From contig OY755240.1 in NCBI GenBank assembly GCA_963576725.1, positions 63,638,412-63,702,411 on the forward strand: a DNA stretch of 64,000 bases, in the 5' to 3' direction. Position 1 is the first letter of the stretch. Each line of letters opens with the position of its first letter. Shown here piece after piece: positions 45,311-55,967 of the stretch. This DNA comes from Azorinus chamasolen (Eukaryota; Mollusca; Bivalvia; Cardiida; Solecurtidae). Below the pieces are notes generated by a model, which saw nothing but the letters and a program-made list of their open reading frames with translations, was not told the origin of the DNA and did no database searches. The translations under genes were made by a program, and so were the position numbers.

Positions 45311-46920
45311 TTAGGGCGTATCTGATACTTTCTACTTCTACTTTTAGTACCACATTCAATCTTGAGGTGAGTACAACAATATATGAATACTAATAAATCC
45401 TTAGAAAATTGCCGAATCTTTAAGAGGTAGAAATATGGAAAAAATAGTCAAACAGGGAGAGCCACATACGAAATGACACCGCACCAAACACCATCAAACA
45501 AGAAACGGTATAACCACAAGACAAAACATAACAGGACGCATATCAAGGCGAAAAAACATTAAGCATATTAAACAACAAAGTTGACCATAGGCTGAAAGCA
45601 GGAGTACCGCCTTGGAACGGTCAATAGCCAAAAATGGCTACTGGGGGGGGGGGGGGTAGACCTGGTTTACGGGTACCCAACCTCGCCCTTGTCCCACTTT
45701 CACCAAAGTCAAAATGTTAATAAAATTCCCCCTCCAGACAACTTCACAACATGAATAACGATGTCTGCCAAAATGAAATGATTTTAAAATAAGCTACATT
45801 GTACAATAATTTTATGAAAGTCAACGGACATGTTCCGCCAAGCAACTATTGATTCCGAATCAATATTTGAATTATTTAACAAAACTGTAAATATTAATCA
45901 GGTGTACATGGCTGTCATAGGTCGGATAAAAAGAGAATGGTTACTGTGCAATGTTTGACCTACATGCTCACCGAAATGAGCACGTTGGGTACACTTATAT
46001 TTTAATTTTACGAACTATGTCAGTGAATGACGGACGTGATTCTATTGATTTCCATAGCAATATTATGTCCTCATTTTTTCATACAAAGAAATATTGCCTT
46101 ACGATTCTCTTTAGCCCTAAGTTAGTTTCAAGTTACATATATTCCATTGTTGAAGTCGCTCATCAAATCAGAGACATACACATACATGTATGTATATGTC
46201 TCTGATCAAATTGACGCACAATTTGAGACAGTGTGTGTAGAATACATTTATAAAACCATTTACTATTTACATATGATATTGACTTAACATGCTATATGGG
46301 TGTGTGATTTCTTTTATAGTATTATATTGTTATGTTGTGTTAATGATACTAGTCTGTTTAGTTCCTGCCTAACTTTTTCATATTGTATAGTCACAATTGA
46401 CATATATGGTCCGAAACTTTCGGTACTGTCAATACTTTGATTGTATATGGTACAGGGCATAGACTATTCGTCGGTTTGTGGGCACATCACCAGTGTCTAA
46501 TAATGAGTTTTAGTAAATAAGGTAGAGGACCTCTTTCATGCTAATTGCTAAATACAAAATGCTAATTGTGTAAATTACTAGGGAATGTTCCAAATGATGG
46601 ATGTTATGGAACGCCATTCTGCCATACTAATTGCTAAATTAATACAAAATGCGAAATGCTTTTTGCCAATTGTATAAATTGCTAGGGAATATTCCAAATG
46701 ATGGATGTATAAATGACAAATGCGAAATGCTTATTGCTAAATGCATAAATGACGATTTCGTCACTAGGTGATTTCTCCGTAACCCCCCAGGGATATTTCA
46801 CTACCGTTTCAGTGTCATCATTATAGTCTGCTGTACACACTTTCGTCTGCTTTAAGTTTCAGAGCGGACGTTTCTTCAGATAAACAGCGTGTCAAACAAA
46901 TTGGACCTTGATTAGACGCT
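45311..46920. other. Intergenic, no gene; minor repeats
   Basis: 45600-45640 (GAGTACCGCCTTGGAACGG) is the inverse of 47562-47588. A 14-base G run lies near 45643. At 46545-46745 a unit with TTCCAAATGATGGATGT is duplicated (46588, 46692). GACATACACATACATGTATG is a 46 kb palindrome (about 46172-46204). Confidence 0.5.
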
Positions 46921-46931
46921 GAATAACTATG

Positions 46932-47182
46932 AGCCCTGTTTTATATTTATCCCAAACTTCAACACCTACTGAATATTCATGGCCAAAATAGGCATAATGG
47001 AATATGGAAGGTGGAACTTTCTAACCATTATAGAAACTAAAAAACATATCTATCGAATTCCATTAGCTAATACAGCAGACCCTGGTCAGATGGCTCCTAT
47101 ATATGGGAGCCGTCTGATCCGGGTCTACTCTGTTTGAAAAATGCACGAAAATGCGTTATATGAATATGAGGGAAAGGGTTAT
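46932..47182 (-). mobile_element. A1 MITE, reversed
   Basis: GAGCCCTGTTTTATATTTAT, ATGGAAGGTGGAAC, core CTCCTATATATGGGAGCC, end GAGGGAAAGGGTTA. Confidence 0.85.
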
Positions 47183-47519
47183 CGACCCTTTTACAGTCGG
47201 TAGCTATGTTTCCCTTTTTGCATGCGCGATGACAGGCCGAGGGTAGTACTCTATGATGGTATACTCTTAAACTCGGATACGGGATGAGCTTACCAGACTC
47301 ATGTATTACTTTTTCCCTGTCGTGCCCTTAACGGCTTACCTGCAGGTGCTCTGACTTCAGCAAAGTCATTGAGTACATATTTGACGGATTGTCACGGTTA
47401 TTATGCTATGTTTTACATGTTGTCATGTGTTCGCCGTCGTCTATGTTGTGGGTAAGTCCGGCGGGGATACCTTTATTTACACTATTTGTAAAGCTAGGAT
47501 GACTGTGAGAGAAGTGTGA

Positions 47520-47845
47520 GGTTAGGAGGTAAACCGGTTTAAACCCCAGTGGTGTTTTTGCTACTGACCGTGCCAAGGCGGTACTCTCTTTGTCACCCTT
47601 CATTTTGTTTGCCTTGTGTCTTTGTGCTTGTGATTGTGTGCATGTATTGAGTGTTTGTCTCTGGTTCTTGTGTGTCTGTTGGTGTTTTCTGTGTTCATCT
47701 CGCGTGTGAGTGTGCGTTTGGGTGTGTGGTTGTGTGTGTATGTGTGTCATACTGTCTATCGGTGTTTTGGTGGTGGTTGCGTCTTGTATGTGGCTTTGCA
47801 TGCTTGACTTTACTACTTTTCCAATTAAATAATGCCATTGATTGT
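47520..47845 (+). repeat. GT-rich dispersed module (copy 1)
   Basis: GACCGTGCCAAGGCGGTACT then CTCTTTGTCACCCTT, long GTGTGTTTG runs and GGTGTTTTGGTGGTGGTTGC. A 131 aa minus-strand frame is only the CA-rich complement. Confidence 0.7.
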
Positions 47846-49560
47846 TAATTTAGTATCTGGCATTATAAAATAGGTTGGGTTCGTTTCATTTTTGAATTAT
47901 TTCCAAATCCCTGTTTAATGGTGCGGTGAGTACAGGTTGAAACTGTATGTGCATCTGATTTCAGTTTGGGGTCAGTCCTTGGATGAAATCCCAGTATAAT
48001 TGGACCTCAGACCTCTCCACAGTGTTGGCATTGTATGTCAGCATATTCTGGGACGATTTACAATTTATCTCGAGGAGATTTAAATTGGGACGATAAAAAG
48101 AGAATCACCGTCTTTCATCGTGGCTATAAGCATGCGCGAGTTTTTGGTTATATAAAAAGTATACAGTCATACCTATCACTAACCAATAAGGAGTTTGAAT
48201 ATTAAAGTATTTATAGAAAACGTGGTTGAATTTGAAAAATAACATCATTTGAATCGAGAATGTTGATATATTAATTCAAATAAACATGATTGTTTTTATC
48301 GCCAGACGCTCTGTGAACAAAATGCAATTGTTATTTTATTTCGGACAAAATTCTAGATACGGACGTCTCAGTTTCTATTTTTAGACATGTCTACTGATAA
48401 TCGATGGAGCTGAACAGATTATTTAGATCTATGCCGTTCACTGCCCCCTTTAAGAACTTCTTAAATCAAATTATATTGAGAGTGAAAAGAAAACATCTAC
48501 CTGTTATTCATTAATCACTGCTTCCTGACTTGATTCTTTTAAAAAACGTGTTTCCCAGCGGTGGATTAATTAATATAACTGATAAATGAGACAGGTGTAT
48601 CATAGCAGCCCCAGATTTGGTTAAGTATGATCCAGCGTGGGTTCGAATCCACCTGTAACCGATTTTAATTTATTTTTCTTTTATTTCCCTCATTTTTTCT
48701 TTTTTATATAATTTTATTGGTTAATTTTCTGTTATTCCTTAAACATATGCGTATTTACAGAAAAATAAAATAGTTCTATGGTTATAGAAGCATTAGGCCT
48801 TAGAAACGGCTACTAACCCAGAGGCATGTATGTATATGTCTCTGACTAACCTAATAAACCATCTGCTGCCGGAAGTAACCTCGTAGGAGGATATATGGCC
48901 CACATGGAGGTGCTTGCTAGATATCTAAACCAATGTTTTGACAGGCATTTCTAGTGACTTAGATATTCATGAGTCTGCAATTGTTTATTATATGTGATTT
49001 GTCAATATGTGCCTAAGTTTATTTATGATACATGTGTTTTATTTTCATGTCAATTATGTTCAGTCATAAATATTTTAGTATGTATTGATTTGTAACCCGA
49101 GAGGGCCAATGATTGGTAAATAAAATCTATTATATATTCTATTCTAACAAACCTAAGTTTATCAACATACGTCACAAGAGAAGATGACTGGATAAATTCC
49201 AATACACAAAATACTTTTTTTTCAAAGAACTACTTGCAACGACCCAGAAGTGAACGCATACAGGGCCGATGCCGTATGTCAGACAAATCATTTTCCGTAA
49301 CTTTATATTATTTAAAAGCATTTTATCTCCTAGGTAGTGGCGCTTGATAGACATTGTCTTCGTTCTACTTATAGCGCACATGTATACTATTTGAATGTAC
49401 AATAGTTAGTTATAGAAACCCAATTACGATCCGGTGCCAAGCCCTTGTCAAACGGCGCCTGTATATAGCAACTGTTTGATAAGAAACTGATGCAGACCTT
49501 TCATTGGCTTCTTTTTTAAAGGAAGCCAACTTGTTGATATAAGACCACATTTTCTTCACA
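47846..49560. other. Intergenic, no gene; retro-tail and tRNA-like pieces
   Basis: 48591-48656 has pairing ends ACAGGTG/CACCTGT and a B-box-like GGGTTCGAATCC. 49105-49140 (TTGGTAAATAAAATCTATTA, TATTCTATTCT) resembles a non-LTR retrotransposon tail. The rest is AT-rich. Confidence 0.4.
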
Positions 49561-50516
49561 TTCAATCATAAGTTGTCATCTTCGTCAGGTGCAACAATAT
49601 TTTCAATTAATTTCCTCCGTACTTGTCGTAATTGTAGTGTACTTTATGTTTTGTAATTATTTTAATAAATATGTTTGCATATTTGCATTAAATTACCAGG
49701 GTTTTTTTAATAATCGATGTCATTTTATCATTTGTTTCATATTATCAGCTGTTATCAATTGTGTTTGTTGTTCTATGGTGATGTACGTTTTGAAGTTCGT
49801 GTATATGCTTAGTGACCGTTTCTGTTGCGCTTTTGCTTTATTTTATACTGCTTGAATTTTTAGTTAAATATGCTTTTGCAATGTGCTTAGTCTTTGTGCC
49901 TATCATTCTTACTTTAATGTAATAGCCTGTGTATCAAGTAGTCAAATACCTTTATCCATCCGATTTTAATTTTCTATTTACTCAGATAAATATTTATGCT
50001 AGAATGTAAGGTTTTAACTGAGAATTTTGTCCAAACTTTACTATAAATTGCTTGTCCTACATGTTATATTTGCGTTTAATGTTATGATGTTTGTTTTACT
50101 TGTATATTTGTCAACTCGTTTGTCATATATTTGTTTGTAAGTCGGTTTAAAGGCTCTGAAGAGCTTGTGTTATTACTGTTATAGTAAATCTCCGAATTAC
50201 TTTAAGTAAATATTACTTGACTTGACTTGACTTGGTTCCAAAGCGGTACTCTCTTTGTCACCCTTACTTTTGTTTGTCTTGTATCTTTGTACTTGTGCTT
50301 TTGTTCATGTTTGGAATGTTTATCTCTAGTATACATGGTGTATGTGTGTTTGTTAATGTTTTCTGTGCTCATCTCGTGTGTGTGTTTTGTTGGGGTGCGT
50401 GTGCGTGCGTGTACGTGCGTGTGTGTGACATGCTATCTATCGATGTTTTGGTGGTGGTTGCGTCTTGTATGTGGCTTTGCCTGCTTGACTTTACTACTTT
50501 TTAAATTAAGTACGTT
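49561..50516 (+). repeat. Possible retrotransposon 3' tail plus GT-rich module (copy 2)
   Basis: AGTAAATATTACTTGACTTG with (ACTTG) repeats at 50212-50232 looks like a non-LTR tail. Immediately after, AAAGCGGTACTCTCTTTGTC begins a copy of 47572-47840. Confidence 0.5.
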
Positions 50517-50775
50517 ATAACCCGTTCCCTGTTCAATACCGATATTCATGTAAGAAATAATAACATCATGAATATTTATTAGCTGATTTTTTGTAATGTA
50601 AACTTTTCAAGGAAATATGTTGCTTTGACAAAAACTGTTGAATCAGATCTATATCATGTAAAAAGCAAACAGAGCAGACCCTGATCAAATGGCTCTTATC
50701 GGAGTCGTCTGATCTGGGTCTACCCTGTTTGCAAATGCGTGCAAAGTGTTTTATAAATATTATGAAAAGGGTTAG
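50517..50775 (-). mobile_element. A2 MITE, reversed
   Basis: TAACCCGTTCCCTGTTC, ATAACATCATGAATATTTA, core CAAATGGCTCTTATCGGAG, end GAAAAGGGTTA. Confidence 0.83.
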
Positions 50776-50799
50776 AGTCAAGTCATAGATCACCATTGT

Positions 50800-51231
50800 T
50801 CAACCATTTACCCCATAAACACACCTTTCTACGCTTTTGCAAATAGAATATACCCAGATCAGGCGGGTCCCAATGGAGCCGTCTGGGTCCATGCTTATAA
50901 AGCTTTTAGTTGAGTCAGAGTTTCGTTCTCAGGCTTTTGATTGGTCAGATTTGAGTTCTCAAGCTTTTGATTGGTCAGATTTGAGCCAAAGGCTCAAATC
51001 TGACCAATCAAAAGCTTGAGAACGATCTCAGACTCAACTAAAAGCTTTATAAGCATGGACCCTGATCATGATTAGGGTTTGTTCTGTTTGCTTATGAAAT
51101 GATATAGATATGAACCTAGTTTCTGTCATGGTCAAACATTCATGTGTTCATTTGTCAGTATACAAAATAAACTAATTAATATTTATGATGTCATTAATTC
51201 TTACAATAATATTCATGGAGTAAAGGATTAC
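50800..51231 (+). mobile_element. A2 MITE hosting a D-type long-TIR MITE (50887-51060)
   Basis: D ends GTCCATGCTTATAAAGCTTT and AAAGCTTTATAAGCATGGAC are perfect inverted repeats, with TTGATTGGTCAGATTTGAG duplicated on the left arm and centre GAGCCAAAGGCTC. It sits in the right arm of the A2 core (AGCCGTCTG | CCTGATCATG). Confidence 0.87.
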
Positions 51232-51364
51232 ATGATACAGACTGTAAGGTGTACCTGGGGTCACTATACAGGATAGATTAATCTAAGATGTATTACACCA
51301 GGAGCTGAACCCAAATGTAATGTACGCACCGTGGATATAGGGGTCCGGGGTGATGCTCCCTCGG

Positions 51365-51697
51365 GAAATTTTAGAATTGTGCAGTTTTTAACCCTTTCGC
51401 TGCCAAAGTATGTCGTCTGCTAACTTTGTCGTCTGCTACATTTTGTTATTTTTTTCATTTTCTTCATTTTTATTTCAAAAACATAGTAACAGTAACAAAC
51501 AGTTTGGATCCTGATGAGACGCCGAGTTACTCGGCGTCTCATCTGGATCCAAACTGTTTGCATAGGTAATCACAGATCCGGCATTGGCAGCGAAAGGGTT
51601 AAACCATTGTGATAAATAAAGCTTTTTCTCCTATAGGAGTAAATGCTCTATTTATCACAATGGTTTCTAAAGGTGACTTTTACAGAGGCACCAAAAG
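51365..51697 (-). mobile_element. B MITE fragment hosting a C-type MITE (51388-51602)
   Basis: C element: TTAACCCTTTCGCTGCCAAA to TTGGCAGCGAAAGGGTTAA, 215 bp, with perfect core GACGCCGAGTTACTCGGCGTC. B halves: GAAATTTTAGAATTGTGCAG and CCATTGTGATAAATAAAGC. Confidence 0.88.
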
Positions 51698-51703
51698 CTT
51701 TGG

Positions 51704-52032
51704 AAGGTGGTCTTCGTTTGAAATTGCTGCAGGATGGCATATCTGGGAAATTTTAAACTGACTCAAGAGCTACCTCTTCAACAGAACAGCTACTGTCAAG
51801 ATTGACAACACTCTCGGTAACCCAGTGGAATAGAGAGAGGGAGTGTCGCAAGGTGGAGCAATATCACCCACCTTGTTTCTCATATACATCACCTGACATC
51901 GTGTCAAACCTGCCAAAATGTGTGGAAAGGACCCTACATACAAATGATCTAACTATCTGCAGCTCCGAAAAGTACGGGTACGGCAACTCTCAGAATCCAG
52001 AGGCCTGTTCAAGAAAACATATATCAAAGTAA
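51704..52032 (+). pseudogene. Non-LTR retrotransposon reverse-transcriptase fragment, broken
   Basis: In scattered plus-strand frames one reads LLQDGISGK, SYLFNRTATV, then EGVSQGGAISPTLFLIY and DIVSNLP, followed by a degraded catalytic box (HTND where YADD is expected). This is the RT palm region around the GxPQGxxxSPxLF motif. At least two frameshifts and two stops interrupt it, so it is dead. The protein before and after is missing. Confidence 0.82.
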
Positions 52033-52286
52033 ACCATAAACCTCGTGTTATATCTTAAATGAGCCAACTAAAAAATGTTCATGTATCCTACATTTGTCAG
52101 GGTTAATGTTTTTAAAGTTTTATCTCGAATCTTGAAAATGTTTAAAATTTAATTGGATTTTTTAAATACATATATTAAAAACGTATTGAAGCTACAATAC
52201 GGATACTATATAATTATATATCAACACGAATCTTTCTGCGTAAGCAAAGTGGTTAAGTGATGGCAGAAATATGTCACCATACTAAT

Positions 52287-52524
52287 TGATCCTTTACTCC
52301 ATTGATACGCCTTTAATGCCTTTGCAAACAGAGTAGATCCTATAGGAGCCGTCCGATCATAGGCTTTGTTTGCTTATGAAATTATAATAGACCCGACTCT
52401 ACCGTACCAATAATAAAACACTCTAGGTACATGTACATACATATGTATGCCATTATAAACATTCTGCTAATAAATACTCATAATGTCATTACTTCTTACA
52501 CGAATATTCATGGAGTAAAGGGAT
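52287..52524 (+). mobile_element. A2 MITE
   Basis: TCCTTTACTCCATTGATACG to CATGGAGTAAAGGG, with half the core deleted. Confidence 0.8.
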
Positions 52525-53245
52525 ACGTGCATATCACCGCTGAAAACGTCGTTGGCGAAAGCGTCAATTTGTGTCTTGTAGTATGTTGAAACGATTGTTG
52601 TTGTGATTGTAACATGATCGATTGTGTATGTAACGATGTAGATTGTGTTTAAAAACTTTAAAATAAAATAGAGCGTGCTTGTAAAACTTACAGATTTTGC
52701 CTGTAACCAATATAGATGCAACTGGAACAAATTTAGTTGCTTGCGACTCTAACAAAATAAATTTCCGCTTAAACAAAATTAATTTGTGTTTGTAAAAAAT
52801 GCTTGCGCCTGTTACAGAATTGTTTTTGTCTGTCAAGAAAAGAGTGTCGAATTGTGCTGGTAAGTAACTTGGATCACGTACTAAATTAACATAATCCTGC
52901 AAGAACTCACTGGATACTTTTAGGACTGCAGATTATATTTCATTGAATGGAAACAAGGGAATTTCATTATATGATTTAAATGTAGCTCTAATAAGGGGAC
53001 TCGATACTGGGTATCTCGAGATGTCTATGACATGTGTAAAATGGAGAGTATTCTTGTCTAATTTATTCTTTCATGGCGATTCATGATGGACCCAAGTTTG
53101 AACCTCTCGTGAAGACAGGGGGAGGGGAGGGCCCTTCAGTAAAGACAAGGGACTTTGAACAGTAAGTACATGGAGAGATTTAAACAAAACTTTGTAACTG
53201 TTCTCTAGTCTTTAACTGGCTGAGGAAAATAAAATAGCCAATAGT
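52525..53245. other. Intergenic, no gene seen
   Basis: Two overlapping minus-strand open frames (52467-52902) have no recognised motif; a start-to-stop frame of 112 codons is not rare in AT-rich DNA of this length. Confidence 0.4.
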
Positions 53246-53295
53246 GAATGTTGTTCACTTCAATTTCCTGTTGTGTTTACACAAAGTGGTGGCAT

Positions 53296-53985
53296 ATAGG
53301 GTTGCTGTTATCCGTACGTACTTACGTACGTCCATACGTACGCACATCTAGAATAATTTGTCCGGGATCTTTCTTGGAAAGTATTCGTCCAAGCCACACC
53401 AAACTTTACACACATGTTTGTGACCATTATATCCTGGTCAAGTTTGATAGCCATGTAAATCGCTTCAGCCGTTCAGGAGTTGCGGCCCTTTATTTGCAAA
53501 AATGACTTCAAATATATCTTGTCTGGACTATTTCTTAGAAAGTGTTTGTCCAGTCCTCACAAAACTTTACACACGTGTTTGTGGCCATTATATCCTGGTC
53601 AAGTTCGATAGCCATGTAAATCGCTTCAGTTTTTTAGGAGTTGCGGCCCTTTATTTGCAAAAATGACTATAAACATATCTTGTCCGGACTATTTCTTGGA
53701 AAGAATTTGTCCAATCCACACAAAACTTTACACGCATGTTTGTGACCATTATATCCTGGTCAAGTTTGATAGCCATGTAAATCGTTTCAGTTTTTTAGGA
53801 GTTGCTGCCCTTTATTTGCAAAAATGACTTTAAAATATCTTGTCCAGACTCTTTCTTGGAAAGTATTTGTCAAATTCGCACCAAAATTTACACACATGTT
53901 TGTGGCCATTATATCCCGATCAAGTTCGATAGCCATGTAAATCGCTTCAGTCGTTTAGGAGTTGCATCCCTTTATTTTTCGCTTC
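53296..53985 (+). repeat. Tandem array, about 160 bp unit, four copies
   Basis: CCTTTATTTGCAAAAATGAC at about 53488, 53648 and 53808. Each unit has CTTGTCCGGACTATTTCTT, ACTTTACACACATGTTTGTG and TTTGATAGCCATGTAAATCG variants. A CGTACG-rich lead (53312-53345) precedes it. Confidence 0.85.
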
Positions 53986-54133
53986 AGTCGTTGCACATAC
54001 ATGATTATGGCCCTTATATTACTTTCTGTGACAAAAAATCTGAAGTGGGGGCATCAGTGTCCTATGGACACATTTCTAGTCTTTTCATAGAAATGATCAG
54101 AAACTTTGAATGCGGAAAACGATTGTACATGTA

Positions 54134-54215
54134 CTGTCGTTTGCAAATAGTGTAGACCCTGATCAAAATGTTCTTGGCAGAGCCCTTTGATCAGGGTCTC
54201 CACTGTTTGTCATTT
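54134..54215. repeat. A-type hairpin core alone
   Basis: TTTGCAAATAGTGTAGACCC ... TTGATCAGGGTCTCCACTG with no recognisable TTAA ends. Confidence 0.65.
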
Positions 54216-54585
54216 AGAAGGCACTGTAGCGTTGGGATATTAAATTTAGAATAAGATAACAGTCCAGTCAAGTAGATGTTGATTTGTTATGTTATGATGG
54301 AGTCCTGATTTTCAAATCTAGTGAAGTCTGAGAGTCAAAGTCAGAAGGCTAATGATTCGTTAACAAACTAGTATTATGACCATGTATACACGTGGAATCT
54401 GGTTGACTCTCGGAACATTTGTAAATTTAAAATAGTTTCAAAATGAAATAAAGAATCTAAAACGGACCCCTCCCCGATAAACACCATCCAGATCCCTATC
54501 CCTAATGCGGATCAGCTACGTGCCCTAGAGCTGAAAGCGATACACATGTAGTTACGCATTGAAGAAAATATTCCAAAAAAGGGAA

Positions 54586-54821
54586 TTAACACTTCGCTTG
54601 CTGAATTTTAAAACACATTTCTCCTTCTTTACCCATGCCCCGTTGTATAATTACATATATCTTCACTGTGTACAAGTAATTCACTGTGCAATCACTGTTG
54701 TGGAGTGCACTGGTTGCACAATCAACTTGTAAATAGTGCAGACCCTGAAGAGACAGCTCCTGCAGGATCTTCACTATTTACAGGTAGGTATATTGACGTG
54801 AATAGCAAGCGAAGGGTATAA
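54586..54821. mobile_element. TTAA MITE of a further type (CTTCGCTTGCT ends)
   Basis: TTAACACTTCGCTTGCTGAA and ATAGCAAGCGAAGGGTATAA, 236 bp, with hairpin core GTGCAGACCCTGAAGAGAC. Confidence 0.72.
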
Positions 54822-54826
54822 TACAA

Positions 54827-54960
54827 TACATAAATACTTGAATTGATCTGATCTAATATTTCGACCACTAAGGGCCTTTATCAAAGATTGACATGATAAT
54901 CTTTGATAAAGGCCCTAAGTGGTCGAAATATTAGGCCAGGTCAATTCAAGTATTTATGTA
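54827..54960. repeat. 63-bp-arm inverted repeat with 8-nt loop
   Basis: Left arm 54827-54889, loop GACATGAT, right arm 54898-54960. The arms differ at only about five positions; they include TATTTCGACCACTAAGGGCC and its complement. Confidence 0.92.
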
Positions 54961-54969
54961 GGTATGTTG

Positions 54970-55202
54970 AATATGGTGTTGATGACGACGACAATGAGAT
55001 AATGATGATGACGATCGACGTTGATGAAAATGAGGAGAGAATAATAAACATTATTATGACGACTATGGTAATGAAAACGATTGATAATGGTAATGATAAT
55101 GTTGATAATGGTAATGGTAGTGGTGGTGATAGTGCTAATAGTGATAACGACGTCAATGTTGCTGATTATATAAGTGGTGATGGTGACGGGGTGGGGGGGG
55201 GG
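54970..55202 (+). repeat. GAT/GAC-rich simple repeat ending in a G run
   Basis: Imperfect ATGATG/GATAATG triplet-type repeat, then GGGGTGGGGGGGGGG. The acidic 104 aa open frame is a by-product. Confidence 0.75.
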
Positions 55203-55271
55203 GACTATTTAAGCTGATTTAATAAAAGATATACTAAAATTTGGTTTGACATGCGTGTGTTTTATTGGACT

Positions 55272-55524
55272 TTAACCATTTACTCCATAATTACGCATCT
55301 GCGCATTTGCAAACAGAGTAGACCCGTTCAAACGGCCCCGGTAGGAACCGTCTGTTCAGGGTCTGCTGTTTGCTAATGATATAATATAGATATTTAAGTA
55401 GATATGAAGCGACAGTTTCGACCATTGTCAAAGTTCCTGTGTCCATGTGCATTATTGCAATTAATCTAATTAATATTCTAATGTCATAATTTCTTATATG
55501 AAAATGCACGGAGTAACGGGTTAA
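55272..55524 (+). mobile_element. A2 MITE
   Basis: TTAACCATTTACTCCATAAT to GAGTAACGGGTTAA, 253 bp. It borders the PHF12 promoter. Confidence 0.88.
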
Positions 55525-55919
55525 AAAAAATACCGGAACCGGCGTCTGTAACTTTGTGTAAATATCGATTCGTATTTCTTTTAGACCTTACCATATCCGG
55601 TATTATTTGCGCATGCTCAATTATCAATGTCCCGGATGGACGCATGCGCATTGCCGTTGTCGGACATTTTGCGCCAAGTTTCCTGTGGAAAACATTTTGC
55701 AAACTGAAAAATAGTCATTTTTTCCTTACAAGACCAACATGCACCATAAACACGTATTCCATGTCATCGGAATTGAAATTCCCTTGCCTTTCAGTGATTT
55801 TATCCTGTAGAAGCATAACGAACAATTTGACAAACATCTGTGAAACAAACGGTTGTCCGGTCTTTTGTACGAATTGAGCAGCTCGTACCCATAATTTATA
55901 CAGCTTCAGATTTTTAAGA
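55525..55919 (+). promoter_or_regulatory. PHF12 promoter/5' UTR with NRF1-like boxes
   Basis: Repeat-free stretch between a TTAA MITE and the PHF12 start. It has TGCGCATGCTCA (55608-55619) and CGCATGCGCA (55641-55650), both close to the NRF1 consensus, plus CCGGAT/ATCCGG ETS-like cores (55595-55637). No TATA box. The long open frame here (55554-55877) has no recognisable protein content. Confidence 0.5.
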
Positions 55920-55967
55920 ATGACTACCGTTGAATACGATCTAGACACCTCTGGAGGGTTGATGGAG
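55920..55967 (+). CDS. PHF12: PHF12 exon 1 (coding)
   Basis: ATG at 55920-55922 opens 16 codons, [16 protein letters not shown], ending at GAG|GTATGT in phase 0. The start was chosen because the conserved [11 protein letters not shown] follows within a few residues, as in vertebrates; an in-frame TAA (55915-55917) lies immediately upstream. Confidence 0.92.

Noticed and set aside
47406..47801. 131 aa minus-strand open frame rich in THTQ
   Set aside because: Translation of a GT-rich dispersed repeat.
54903..55217. 104 aa acidic D/E/N-rich open frame
   Set aside because: Product of the GAT/GAC simple repeat and the adjoining hairpin arm.
55554..55877. 107 aa plus-strand open frame upstream of PHF12
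   Set aside because: Lies in the promoter/5' UTR, not in frame with PHF12 and without recognisable content.
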